Below, in pieces: positions 44,880-56,292 of a stretch of DNA of 64,000 bases (position 1 is the stretch's first letter; every line of letters begins with the position of its first letter). Origin of the DNA: Epiperipatus broadwayi. Lineage: Eukaryota; Onychophora; Udeonychophora; Euonychophora; Peripatidae. The stretch lies in contig JAQFVV010000042.1 in the NCBI GenBank assembly GCA_028023455.1, positions 4,481,739 to 4,545,738 on the forward strand, given 5' to 3'. A program made the translations under genes and the position numbers. Under the pieces are notes generated by a model, which ran no database searches, was not told where the DNA came from, and saw only the letters and a list, made by a program, of their open reading frames with translations.

Positions 44880-45205
44880 TTACCTCGCATACACCCTTAA
44901 TGTTAAAAGAACTTTTAAATAAGTTAATTGCTTCAGAATCATAAATTTTTAATAATAAAGATTCTTTAATTCTTTTTATTTCATTTCTCTCAAAGAAGAT
45001 AACCTTAGCTTCATCAAAATTAATAGTGTGGCCTGTATCTTTCCCATGGATATATAAAACAGAACTAAGATATTTATTTCTAACCCTACTTTTATATACT
45101 TTTTATTCTTTCATTTAAGCTCAAACTACTCTGACTATAAATATCTTCTTATAAAAACAAGGAATAATATATACTCCTCCAGGAATAGTCTTTCTATCAA
45201 AATTT
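44880..45205 (-). pseudogene. PLE GIY-YIG domain, left (minus) copy
   Basis: On the minus strand: GGVYIIPCFYKKIF, where the GIY motif is VYI and the YIG motif has decayed to FIV, then SRVRNKYLSSVLYIHGKDTG, HTINFDEAKVIFFERNEIK and LLLKIYDSEAINLF. The cysteine and the His/Glu blocks are kept. A stop after the YIG remnant disrupts it. The downstream GVCEVSGIVGN piece runs into the insertion's right-hand target duplication. Confidence 0.82.
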
Positions 45206-45944
45206 CCTTTATATTATTTAATAATTACCCCTTTTCCAAGCAATTTTCTTATTTTCAAACAAATTACTATTTTTACATACAATTTTATAAGAAGGCAATG
45301 TAAATGGCAAAGAAATAAAATCTTATTTTTCTTTATGCTTTATATCATTACAAATATTATTACTATTCAATAAAATACTTTTAACAAATTTATCAGAGTA
45401 ACCAACACTCAAATAATCTTTATAAAATTGACCTTTTAGAAACAAAGCTACCTCACTAGAATTATTTAATCTCTTATTTCTATAACAATAATTTCTTAAA
45501 GCAGCTACTTTATAAGATACAGATTGATAGGTATCAAGTTTAACTCTTTACTCTAAACATAATGACTACATACCAAACAATTATAAAGAATTAAGGTCTA
45601 TAATTAAACCTGATAGCTATTAATCTGTATCTCATAACGTAGCTGCTTTAAGAAATTAGTGTTATAGAAATAAAATATTAAATAACTAGTGGGGTGGATA
45701 GCTTTATTTCAAAAAGGTCAATTTTAAAAAGATTATTTGAGTGTGGCTACTCTGATAAATTTGTTAAAAATATTTTATTTAATAGTAATAATTTTGTAAT
45801 GATGTAAAGGATAAAGAAAAATATGATTTTATTTCTTTCCATTTAAATTGTTTTATAAAATTGTATGTAAAAATAGTATTTTTTAAAAAGCGGGTATTTG
45901 AATAATTTATTAAATAATACAAAGGAAATTTTTGATAAAAAAAC

Positions 45945-46230
45945 TAACTATTCCTGAAGTAGTGTATATTATCCCTTGTTTTTGTAAGAAGATATATATA
46001 GGTCAGAGTAGTTAGAGCTTAAATAAAAGAATAAAGGTACCTAAAAGTAGAGTTAGAAATAAATATCTTAGTTCCGCTTTATATATATCCATGAAAAAGA
46101 TACAGGCCACACTATTAATTTTGATGAGGCTAAGGTTATCTTCTTTGAGAGAAATGAAATAAAAAGAATTAAAGAATTTTTATTAAAAATTTATGATTCT
46201 GAAGCAATTAACTGATTTAAAAGTTATTTT
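45945..46230 (+). pseudogene. PLE GIY-YIG domain, right (plus) copy
   Basis: The plus strand reads VVYIIPCFCKKIYIGQSS, with GIY and YIG motifs recognisable, then LNKRIKVPKSRVRNKYLSS, a frameshift, and EKDTGHTINFDEAKVIFFER and FLLKIYDSEAIN before a stop. It keeps the YIG motif and CFC pair that the left copy has lost. It differs from the domain at 7335-7583 by many substitutions (a related but distinct PLE copy or subfamily). Confidence 0.82.
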
Positions 46231-46402
46231 CATATTAAAGGTGTATGGGAGATAAGTGGAATTGTGGGTAATGTTTTGTTTAAATATGTTATTTTGTAGT
46301 TCTTTACACCTGAGAAGTCTGCTTGTATCAGTGAAACCATTGGTAGTATTTTAGAGTTTATTTTCTTGGCTAGTCTATTTGAGTTGTGAATTTGGAATTT
46401 GA

Positions 46403-47164
46403 TTATTTATTGACTAGTTTAGCTTTATGTTTTTAAAGTTTATATATTAATCTGTTATTAATGAATAACAGATTAACTTTGTTATCATTATGATGCTCAA
46501 TATTGAAAATATATTTGACTAGATATTAGGAATAGAAACATAAACATTAATGCAAGATAGTGGATATTACATACATATATATAAAATATGAAAAGTAAAA
46601 AAAGTCCAACTAGATGATTTCAATAAAAAAATGAAAGACAATTAATTTGTCAGCTAAAGGTTACCTTAATTGGCTAGGATGTGCTCTAGAACAGCCTTGT
46701 TGGGACTCCAAAAAATCTATAATATAAAATAATTAATTAAACTTTTTAATACCAATACTCAAAATACATTCATTTGGTCTAAAAACATACTGAAACATTT
46801 TATGATAATTATAAAGATTGAAAAAATGTAATATATATACAATGAAACAAGATTCGAATTCAAATCTTTTTCTATGGTTCTTCACCTACCATCTCCATCC
46901 TACCTAAATTTAAATCCTATATATTGGATTGTGTGTGTATAGCGGTATTAGGTATTAATATAGGCAAGAATCAGTTAAAGACGCTGTGAATACACACATA
47001 CTTCAATATCTTATATAAATGTTAAGTCAATTAGGCTCCAGGTTTAAGAATGCCTGGTATTTCAAATCTTACATATTAATTAAGCCTGCATTCTGCCCAT
47101 CCCTCTTTTATGTATTTAAATGAATACTGTCCTATATGTGAGGGGTCAGAGTGCTTGAGATCAA
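46403..47164. other. AT-rich spacer, nothing firm
   Basis: Contains GATTCGAATTCAAATC (46850-46865), which on the minus strand resembles a polymerase III B box, but no A box or repeat partner was found. Confidence 0.35.
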
Positions 47165-47465
47165 CATGGGCATGACAACAATATTGGCATCAGCATGGGA
47201 TTTGGGAATTCTATCATCAGATTTTCAATGGTATGGATGGCTGAAGAGTTGGAGTAGGTTGATTTGCTGTCTTAATATAGACTGAGCACTGATTATATAT
47301 ATGTATAGGAGATGGTAATGTGGACCAAAATGATGAGTGCTGGTTTAGCACAAAATACGATATATTGGTGATTATTTATCTTTTTGCATGTGTGGGGTCA
47401 TGTATGTCAGTAGTATGAAATAGTGTGGATAGTGAAAAGGCTTGAAAGTCTGAGTTCAAATCCCC
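47165..47465. repeat. Dispersed repeat S, copy 2, tRNA-like right end
   Basis: Second copy of the repeat at 9610-9945, same orientation. The right end has AAGTCTGAGTTCAAATCCCC, a B-box-like motif closer to consensus than in copy 1. The left boundary is uncertain. Small indels distinguish the copies (for instance an extra ACAAAATACGAT). Confidence 0.65.
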
Positions 47466-48132
47466 TATATTTACAATTAGGCTTCAGGTTTAATAGTTTT
47501 ATCAAAGAATTTGAATAAGTTTTTTAGTTTTTATATAATCTCTAATAACAATAGAAAAACTATTAAATTAATAAATTTAAACAATTTATTTTTAGAATAT
47601 GTATTTATTATAAAATCAGCATAATGGAAAGTTTTTAAAAACTAAATGTATATTAATTGAAATTTGTTAATAATCTACTCATTAATATAAAAAAGCATTT
47701 TTTTTTTAAAAAAAAAAAAAGGATTTTATATATAGAAAACAAAAAAAACCGGCCATGACAATATATATTTATCAAGATTATACATATGCAAAAACACAAT
47801 AAAGATGTACAATATGTAAATAAGTTAAAATATCTGAAATAAATAAATAAATTTCAATGATTATTTAATAATACAGATGCAATGAAAATGCATAGAGGAC
47901 ATAAAATTATTGGTTTATCTCATATAATAATTTAATCCATAGATTAATGACTGGAGTCCAAAAAAAAAAAAAAAGCCATTTTTATTTATTTTTTTTGTTA
48001 ACAGTATTTTTTATTTCTATGATACTCAGATATAAAATAATGATAATTTTTATGATCTCTGAAAATTATATATTTTACTAAATTTTTGACATAATTTTGA
48101 AGGGAAAAATTAAATCATTAATGTTTTATTAA
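47466..48132. other. AT-rich DNA, nothing recognised
   Basis: Long A and T homopolymers. No feature is supported. Confidence 0.45.
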
Positions 48133-48318
48133 AAGTTTAAAAAGGCAGTTAATTATTTGAATTATTGCAATGATTGATATATCAGAATTAATTTTATTAT
48201 TTTCAATTACTTACACAAGATATATAAGTTTAAAAAGGCAGTTAATTATTTGAATTATTGCAATAATTGATATATCAGAATTAATTTTATTATTTTCAAT
48301 TACTTACACAAGATATAT
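48133..48318. repeat. 93-bp perfect-type tandem duplication
   Basis: Units 48133-48225 and 48226-48318 are identical except for one base (GCAATGATTG versus GCAATAATTG). Such high identity against a decayed background suggests a very recent duplication, or an assembly artefact. The unit is AT-rich and non-coding. Confidence 0.93.
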
Positions 48319-48811
48319 GCAGCAAAATGCTGATAAGATTAATCATAAGAAAAATGGTATAGTTGTTAAATATTTACATCAAAGTATTTTTGAAAATTAA
48401 AGAAAAATATTTAAAATTGAATTTAAATGTTTATATAAACTTTCTATGCAAAAATAATTTTATCTTTAAGAACAAAAATAAAATAAAAGGTTTATTATAA
48501 TAAATTGAAGTGCTATAGAATAGTATTTGAAATGTTTTAATAAAGTGCATATTATTCTAACTTTTACTTTAGAATCTAGATGTTGAGCATAATGATAACC
48601 TTTGAATTAAGAAGTTTATATATGTAGAAGCTTCATTTACTAATGTTTTTTTTTTTCTATCACTTTTTCATAGACTCAAAGCTAATCAACAAAGAAAATA
48701 AAAATGATTAAGTAAGTATATGGTTTTTTGTTTCCTTCTAAAATTTAACAAAATGGTATTTTTTTAAAAAATCATAAATTATAAATGACATGCCAATATC
48801 TCAATTATAAA
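48319..48811. other. AT-rich DNA, nothing recognised
   Basis: No coding, splice-bounded or repeat feature is supported. Confidence 0.4.
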
Positions 48812-49050
48812 ATTACATCACAAACATTTACTAAGGCAATATTCCTTTAAGCATGTGCGCTTGAAAATGCGAAGGTAAGGACCTCTACAGGTCTTAACCA
48901 CAAGCTTATTCTTTGGAGAAAAGAGGTCCCTACCTTCGCATTTTCAAGTGCACATGTTTAAAGGTATATTGTCATAGTAAATATTACTTACGTAATCAAT
49001 GTGCTACTATAAGAGATGGTGATCATGTGATGTTAGTGATTTACTAAAAC
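48812..49050. mobile_element. Foldback repeat with F1 box but different hairpin
   Basis: A palindrome at 48812-48998 has arms with CATGTGCGCTTGAAAATGCG and AAGGTAAGGACCTCT mirrored as AGAGGTCCCTACCTTCGCAT and CACATG; the loop is about 35 bp. Directly to the right lies TAAGAGATGGTGATCATGTG (49009-49028), the reverse complement of the F1 box at 18.6 and 62.1 kb. The hairpin sequence is unrelated to the F1 hairpins, yet box position and orientation relative to the hairpin are the same. No ORF. Confidence 0.8.
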
Positions 49051-49699
49051 ATTGTTTTAGCTCAGTGGTTTATTAAGAAAGATATATTACACGTTTTCTC
49101 AATGATAAAAACTATATAATCTGGAAACAATAAGACTTATTTTAAAATTTAGCTATTTCACATTTATTAACTTGGAAGTGTACTATCTGCAATTTTTTAA
49201 AAAAATGTTCTGCAATTAACCATTTGTCTTGGGGGCAAAGTAAAAAATATTATTAAGGTTTTAAAATTAAATTATTTTGTTAATTTTCTAGTAATAGTGC
49301 TTATATGAAAATACAGAAATTCTGGCTTACTGATGTACTAATTGAAATTATAATAATTAGTTTAATTAAAACAAATATTGCTTGATTTTTATTGTTAATT
49401 ACTGCAAGTCATTTTAAAATTATTTCTATAATAATACATTTATTACAATTAAGGAATGATTCTCCCAATTAATTGGAATTAAGAACTGTTTGGAGAATCA
49501 AGTAGTTCAAATAATGTAATTTAAAGTGTTAATCAAATCATTAATGTTTTCTTTAGGATATATTCACGGTTTTCTGATTTAATGTTTTATATATATAACA
49601 GAAACTAAAGTATTTGTTTAAATCTGTCCCATTTGTTATTTTGTAAAAACAAATATATTAAAAGTTATTTATTTCAGTAAAATAAAAATCCATTTATAA
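49051..49699. other. AT-rich DNA, nothing recognised
   Basis: No feature supported. Confidence 0.4.
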
Positions 49700-50790
49700 T
49701 TAAAAATGAGAATTTTGTGTAAACAAGAAATCAATTAGTGACCGCACCCGGGTTAGAAGTAAAATCTGTTTACTGATTGATTTTGTTTCAACAAAAGACT
49801 ATCATTAAATCAGAATACCGTTACTTCTGCTAAGCCTTAACATTCAATAACACCTAAAAAGGAATTTAATTAGTGAAATCTGAATCGAATTATATGATTT
49901 ATATATTTTAATAATTTTTTAAGTAAATTAAATATAACACCTCTGAGACTTTATCAGTAGTAAAAATTAGATTATATTATTTTGTTTAATTAAAAGTCAA
50001 TTGGTCCCGAGGCAAACGAAATTCCAAAAAGGTATTAAGGCTTGGTGAAAAATATATAAATAGGCCTTATTTTAAGTGGGAAGATATACTCCATCTTGCA
50101 TTTGAAGAGCTGTTAATATCAGAAGTTATATATTGTTTAATTTTACCATGTCTGGCTAAAGTCAGGCAAAATTTTGCTGCCGTTCCCGTGATGGAATGCC
50201 GAAGTTCAATCCATCCAATGCTGAAGCAATAACCAACAAGCTTATACCAAATAAACGATGCCTAAGCCGCTAAAAGGGACTTGCCTTTGTTCCAACACCA
50301 TTTTAAAATCATCTCCCAACTAAATTGAAGATGCCATAAGCCGCCAAAGAACTCACCTTCGTTCCAGTTCGAATATCTCCAGTCCAACTACAGGAGAACT
50401 GTTTTAATATTAAAATCGCAGAGCTCTATGTAAATTTCAAAACAATCATTATTTCTTCAAAATCAGGTTAGCTAACCATGTTATTGTAACTTCTTTCTAA
50501 AATTGTTTTCTAAATAATATTTTAATTCTATAAAATGTAATAATTTTGCTCATTTTTCTTTATTAATTCAATATTTTGCTATATAACTTGATCACTGCCG
50601 TATATTTGCTTTCCTTTTGATTATTTTAATAATTATTAGTTATACCTACATTTTGAAACGGCATGCATTTAATTACCAAATATGTTTTTTTAAAAGATAT
50701 AATTTAAAATTTTCGAATTATTAGTTATTATAATGTCATTTCGTGCGCTGTTTAGAAAACCTAATTTCTAAATAGCGGCGACCCATTTGT
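49700..50790 (+). mobile_element. Possible solo LTR or LTR remnant
   Basis: A TATA-like TATATAAATAG (50053-50063) sits upstream of a less AT-rich block (50150-50400) with several CAATCCATCCAA, GCCGCTAAAAGGG and GCCGCCAAAGAAC pieces, and the region ends near GCGGCGACCC (50776). This is the look of an LTR promoter and leader, but I could not find TG...CA ends or a matching second LTR. A host promoter or another repeat remains possible. Confidence 0.25.
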
Positions 50791-52079
50791 GCTCATTGTT
50801 ATTTAGTCATTTATTAATTAATTAATATAAATATAAAATGTGGCTTTTCAACCTTTAATTATTATGTTACTAAAGATTAAACTAGCCTGGAGTGTAATCA
50901 TAGTATATTTTTTTAGTATAGTATTCATAAGTCCCTTATTAAATATACTTTTCCCCCTTTTTAAAAGTTTAGTAGTTATAGATAACTAAAGAGATTGAAC
51001 GGGATAAAGTAAAGTTTGTATATATATATTCCCGTCAGTAGCATATCGTATTTCTCATGCTACAGAAGAGTTGGCTCTTTTGATCAAGCTGATGATCTAG
51101 TGTTCATTTGATGTATAGTATTTAAGTTATAATATACTTCGGTTTGGCGGATGGGAAATTTATTAATATTTTCTCGTGCGGTTTTGATATATATCAGATG
51201 GAGCCACGGTAAGTCCAGCCCATCTTCCTCTCTTATGGGTAGTGCAGTAGCTAATTCTGAGCTACGGGCCAGATTAGCACGCAAGTCCCCCGCTTCTTAT
51301 GAACCAAATAAAGGTTCCCTTTTAGCAGCATGACGACCGGTTATTGGGTAAATCGGTGTTTGTCATGAAAACCCTAAAACTATTCTTCCATCCACAGAGC
51401 AACTTTATTATTATATTTTACTTGTGCCTAGCGTATTAGTAAAATCTCTATAGCCAACTCTCCCTCCCTAATATGCAGTCTTCGGCGTTGATCCGACGCA
51501 TTCTTGAAAACCCGTTCGATCTAAAGCTATCTGGGGTGCTTTATATGCCCATATTTAATATAAAAATTTATTATAATTAGATGTATTAATAAGCTTCACT
51601 CCAGACTTGTTTTAATTTCATGTATAATAGCCACTCGAACCGATTATAAAAGGACATAACTAATAAGTGAATGTAGTGATTAGTTGTATAGCATGATATT
51701 TGGCTCCATTAAATAATATCAACAAACCTATTTGCCAACGTATCAATTATGGTTCAAATGGCCTAGAGAAATGTTACTTTATAAATAAAATGCCTGCGTG
51801 CATTTGCCAACAATAATGTCATATCAAAATACATCTCAAATTTGTCAATAAATATATTTATAATTCATCATATATCAGTTTCTGTCTCATTATCAATCCA
51901 ATTCACTAATTGCCCATAGCTTTTCATTAGTAAAGCCCCTATTAAATTAATATATTAGATTTTATCTTTGGAATGTCTCTAGTATTTAAGTTGTCTATAT
52001 ATATATATATATATGTTTAAGTCCATGAGTCTTGTTTTCTCCGATTTGCTAGTGGGCCGGATTAAGAATTAAATCTCAT
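50791..52079. other. Mixed-composition DNA, unassigned
   Basis: Includes a relatively GC-rich block (51020-51540) with two overlapping opposite-strand ORFs (51084-51284 minus; 51151-51333 plus, ending KSPASYEPNKGSLLAA). Neither shows a motif I recognise. CACG/GTAAGT at 51208 looks like a donor site. It may be internal sequence of an LTR element. Confidence 0.3.
51996..52014. repeat. TA dinucleotide microsatellite
   Basis: A pure TA run of about ten units. Confidence 0.85.
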
Positions 52080-52320
52080 GTGCTATCATTGTTATGTTAT
52101 CCATTAGGTGTTAGATCTGGTGCTTGGAGAGTGGGTTCGAATTCAGGCTGGTCCCTGACCTAAATCTCGGGCTTGACTGGGTTTGAGGTACATTATGTGA
52201 GTTCCAGCTCATGTTAGATGGATAAACATGTTTTGACTGGCACATAGGGGTTTTTTTCCCACGTTTGGATGCCCATCATGAGGCTTCAATAGAAACACCT
52301 ACATACCCTGAGTTATGGAC
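52080..52320 (+). repeat. Possible tRNA-derived SINE
   Basis: GTGGGTTCGAATTC (52131-52144) fits the polymerase III B box (GGTTCGAATC). About 50 bases upstream, TATGTTATCCATTAGGTG could hold a weak A box. It is followed by a unique-looking body with ACTGGGTTTGAGGTAC and ends near 52320 before an A-rich run. No second copy was found in the window. Confidence 0.4.
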
Positions 52321-52383
52321 TTTTGTGTGTATATAGCAAAAAAATTTATTAAATTTATTTTGTCTTTCCTGTTCACTAGTGAC

Positions 52384-52395
52384 TGGCGCCCGAGG
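52384..52395 (+). promoter_or_regulatory. Primer-binding-site-like motif
   Basis: TGGCGCCCGAGG follows TTCACTAGTGAC. Retroviral-type primer binding sites often begin TGGCGCC, directly after an LTR ending in CA. A G-rich purine tract (AAAAGGGGGG) is found about 90 bases downstream. No LTR pair was confirmed. Confidence 0.25.
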
Positions 52396-53162
52396 ATGAT
52401 TGATCAAGTTACAAGTCATCCTCTTATAAATTTGTCATTAGGGAGCAGAGAAAAGAAATTTAGATTAAAAGAAAAGGGGGGTCTCGTTTTATCAAAGTAT
52501 TTTTATGAATTGGAGTGGTTTAGAATGAGTTGGAAGTATATATATAAAAATAAGGTCAAATTAACAAAAAGTTAAAAGGTTCGAAACTAGTTCAGATGAG
52601 TAGGTCATTAGGTTGATGGTGAAACGGAAAGAGATTGGGAGGTTTCCGTTTCAGTATCACATTGAGCATTAATCCAAAAATCTGGAGCAGTAGTAAGAAA
52701 ATATAAGAACTTTATTATACATTCCATAAGTCAGGTGTGATTATATTTATAAACATATGTATTTAATTACCTATGTGTACGTTAGTTAATAATGTTAGAA
52801 TAAGTGTATTTTTTTTAATTTTATGAATACATGCTTTTATATCGTATTATTAATTCATTTTATGGATGTTGTTTTGTGATTATATTTTGTATTACGAATA
52901 CTTATTGAAGTACAATATTTGTTATGTTTAGAGTACCTAATGAATTCTCTTTTCTTTCTTTAAAGTTTTGATAGTTAAAATTTAAAAAAATCTTAGCTTT
53001 AAAATTAGTTTATTCTTACTAAAAGTTATTCTTTTTCCCTCCATCTTCTCGAATATTTAAAATCTAATGTTTTTTTTTTTCAAGCAAAATCTTTTTAAAT
53101 AACGGTTCATTACAATGTTTAAAATTAATCTTCTTTTAAATAGTGTTTAAAACTATATAAAG
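52396..53162. other. Unassigned DNA after the primer-site-like motif
   Basis: ORF 52315-52575 overlaps its start but shows no gag or other recognisable domain. The remainder is AT-rich. Confidence 0.35.
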
Positions 53163-53690
53163 TTATTTTGGTGCAGATTTAGTTGTGCTCATGGCATTTT
53201 GAAATCTAAAGACCAGCCAAAACCACTGCTGACACATTCAAGTGATAAATGACATAATAAAAATACTTTAAATTCATATTTTACAAATTATAAGCTAGTA
53301 AAAATAATGTTTTATTTCATATGGGCATATAGTTTAATTCGTATTTTAGAAGTTATAAACTTTTAGTATTTGAAAATTATAAGCTTGGTTTGCGCAGACT
53401 TCTGCATCTTTTGGACAATATTTTATATCAGCTAAACCATCCTTCCTTCTCCCCACATACTCCGGCGCAAAACCATTATATTTCAAATATTTTATGAAGG
53501 TAATTTTTTTTAAAAAAATCCCAATAAAATAAAGCATATTATTTTTACTAGCTTGTAATTTCTAAAATATGAATTTAAAAGTATTTTTATTCAATATTTA
53601 TGTCATTTATCGGTTGGATGTGACAGCAGAAATTTTTAGATTTCAAAATGGCCATGAGCGCAAATTAATCAGCACCATTATTTTTGAATA
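53163..53690. mobile_element. Element with ~150-bp terminal inverted repeats
   Basis: The left arm (about 53163-53325) and mirrored right arm (53520-53690) share GCTCATGGCATTTTGAAATC, GATAAATGACATAA, TTAAATTCATATTTTA and AAGCTAGTAAAAATAAT. Outer ends are TTATTTTGGTGC on the left and, mirrored, AATAATGGTGC. The 200-bp centre has a 63-codon minus-strand ORF (53346-53537). Long TIRs suggest a foldback or MULE/hAT-like non-autonomous element. Target duplication not resolved. Confidence 0.75.
53346..53537 (-). CDS. Short ORF in the centre of a TIR element, function unknown
   Basis: 63 codons. The middle part, NGFAPEYVGRRKDGLADIKY and CPKDAEVCANQAY, has a balanced amino-acid composition unlike chance ORFs in this DNA; the first 19 residues lie in the right inverted arm and are hydrophobic and lysine-rich. 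It might be a captured exon fragment or a transposase remnant. No donor or acceptor sites of good quality flank it. No family is recognised. Confidence 0.2.
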   Translation of the reverse strand: MLYFIGIFLKKITFIKYLKYNGFAPEYVGRRKDGLADIKYCPKDAEVCANQAYNFQILKVYNF

Positions 53691-55946
53691 AATGAGTATA
53701 ATAAACTTGGAATTGCTAAAAGTATTTGATGCTGGTACAATACGTTATTACAGTTTATAAATAAAAATGTTGATCTGTTTGTGTGTGTGGACATAAAATT
53801 GATCTATATCAAGTCCATTTGTTATCTACAGGACTGATTCCCTTTGTCTGGTCAGTCACATTTCTATCAGGCTGATTTTATTTTATATTATCTTCTGTAA
53901 GTCAGGGCTGTCTATTGCTTTAATCACAGTTTATTTACTCTTGCATGAGTTAGTTTTGAAATAGCTGCCCAGTTTTTTTATAATTACCATAAATCAAGAT
54001 ACTCAATTAAACTATCCATAAATGAAGTTTATTTCTGGGTATTGTTTTTATTTTATTTTATTCAGTCATATATTAATAAACTTTGTTATTATTAGTTTAA
54101 TTTAGTTGTTTGTTTGTTATTGTCTGTCAATCAGTTGTTTATTAATAGAGAATATCCTGTTCTGATCTGAGTTAGACCTAATTTCATTAGTAAATTAAGA
54201 TAATTTAGTTACACATCATTCACATATATTCTGACCTCTAAATAAATTTTCCAAGTTGTATAGATGTCTGGTGGCACCATCAAGAGTTGGAATATATGTG
54301 TAGTGACCAGTACAATATATAAAGTATGATCCAATTTAAAAAATATATAATTTTTTTTACTTATATACCAAAATTTAATTCGATTATTTAATATCATAAA
54401 GATAAATATTAGCAACTTGACATATACATTATATTAATATAAAACTAACCAAACATATTCAATGTGGTCAGTATAATGAAAGCTTACAGAATGAATAAAA
54501 AGTACAACTTTTTCTCACTATATTTTAATTTATACAATAAATGTAAATATAAACAATAAACATTAGAACAGTGCACATCTTTGTCATATAAAAGTTATCA
54601 ATTTAGTTTGCATACCTTTTTCTATCTTTAGTAATAAAAATATACTTTTTTTAAAAAAAGTATTCTCTTTTATACATATGCAGTAATAATTTTAGCTATG
54701 ACTCATAAAAACAGAAATTGAAAGCTGATTAATATTGACATCCAAAAAAAAATAATAACAATTTTGAAATAAAATTAAGGAAACAATGGTGGAAATCTAA
54801 ATGTTAAACATGGAATTACTACACAAATTCAATTATTATATCTTTTTTTTGGATTAATTGTTATGATTAACAGGAACCCTTGCATTTATCTAGTTAAATG
54901 AATTTAATTAATAGATTATAATTATAATTTTTATAATTCTGTTGAACAATATTAATAGTAGGCTTTAAGCAACAACTATAGATCAAAATAGTTCAAAATA
55001 CACATTAGGTTTTATATGCTAAATGGAAATTTAATTTATTTATTAATATTGACAACACTGATAGAAAATTTTTTATACACGGATGTTTGGGCTAAATATA
55101 GGTACAAACAAGATAACCCATAAAGTTCATTTATATTTAAAGAGAAATATATAAGTTTTCTGTAAAAGAATAAATTAAACTAGTTTAAATTTACAGAAAA
55201 CAAATATATTAATTATGAAAACAAATCTCAAATCTTTTGTAAAGATATATATATAATCAAACAAAAATAACCACAAATCATTCAACAATTTTTAATATGC
55301 TCATATTAAACTAAGCATTCAATGTCGGCAAATCATATTATTGCAAAAAAAAAAAAAAAGAAACGACTTCTTTGAAATATCAAAACCAATTAAAATTTTA
55401 AGATATAAATAACATGATTCAAATGATGACAGCTAAATTCTCTTGAACCAAAATTCATAACCGCCATTTTCTGTAATTATAACTTAAAATCTTATTATTC
55501 AAAATAATCGTGAAATATAAATGTCTCCTGTAGTTTAGTCCCTAAGCTGCAGTGCCTGATATAGTGTATGTATATGTAAGTAATAAATTAACCATCAAAC
55601 AAAATTTTCCAGGCTTTTATCTTTCAGAATTTGTGCTCATTTTTTTAAAGCAGAATATTCAGTTGATAGCATTTTAAAAAAAAATTTTCCCTTCTAAATT
55701 ATAGCAATATTGTTAAATAACGTTGAAAAACGTTTTGATCAACAGCAATAAGTTTTTACAAATATTTTATAATAAAATAAAATTTTTATTTAATAAATAT
55801 TTATAAATTCTTAAGTTTCTACAAATAAATATTTGTGATAGCGGTATAATGGAAAAATGCACTGAATTTTCAATATGGACATGGATAACCAATTGTTCAA
55901 TGCCTCTAACACATCTAACAAGTAAATACATACTGCTTTTATAATT
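53691..55946. other. AT-rich DNA, nothing recognised
   Basis: No coding, exon or repeat partner supported. ORF 54209-54415 (minus) is a low-complexity chance ORF. Confidence 0.45.
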
Positions 55947-56292
55947 ATACTTTTATTTTTTTAATCATTAATTTTTTTTTATATACTTCTTTGATTTTAT
56001 TGCATTCTTCATTTAAATATTATAAAAAAAAAAACATTGTCACAACTGTTACTTCATAAAAAGTTAGTTAAAAAAAGTTCTTTTATTTTCTTACCATATT
56101 TATGCCACCTAGTGTAAGTTTTGGTAATCAAATGGCATCTATAGATTACTAAAACATACTAGATAACATAAAGAACTTTTGTTAAACTAATTTTTTATAA
56201 AATAATAATTGTGATAATTTTTTTGTAATATTTAAATAAAGAGTGCAATAAAATCAAAGAAGAGCATATAAAAAATAGTGATTAAAATAGTA
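55947..56292. mobile_element. 346-bp palindromic foldback element
   Basis: Arms of about 170 bp: CTTTGATTTTATTGCATTCT (left) mirrors AGAGTGCAATAAAATCAAAG (right); GTTAGTT--AAAAAGTTCTTT and TTTTGGTAATCAAATGGC and ATCTATAGATTACTAAAAC pair around a short centre near 56130. Not related in sequence to F1 or F2. No coding. Confidence 0.8.

Larger units (their letters stand above)
44181..46402. mobile_element. Two 5'-truncated Penelope-like elements, head to head
   Basis: The left copy (minus, about 45548 to 44181) and right copy (plus, about 45605 to 46402) are inverted copies of the same PLE 3' part: TTCTTAAAGCAGCTAC region (45490 and 45643), RT C-terminus, GIY-YIG domain, 3' UTR with ACTAGCCAAGAAAATAAACT (44210) and its mirror (46355). 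They converge on a ~60-bp non-symmetric centre. Each lacks the RT core. The left arm is interrupted by the insertion 44329-44862. The arms differ by scattered substitutions and small indels. Confidence 0.82.
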
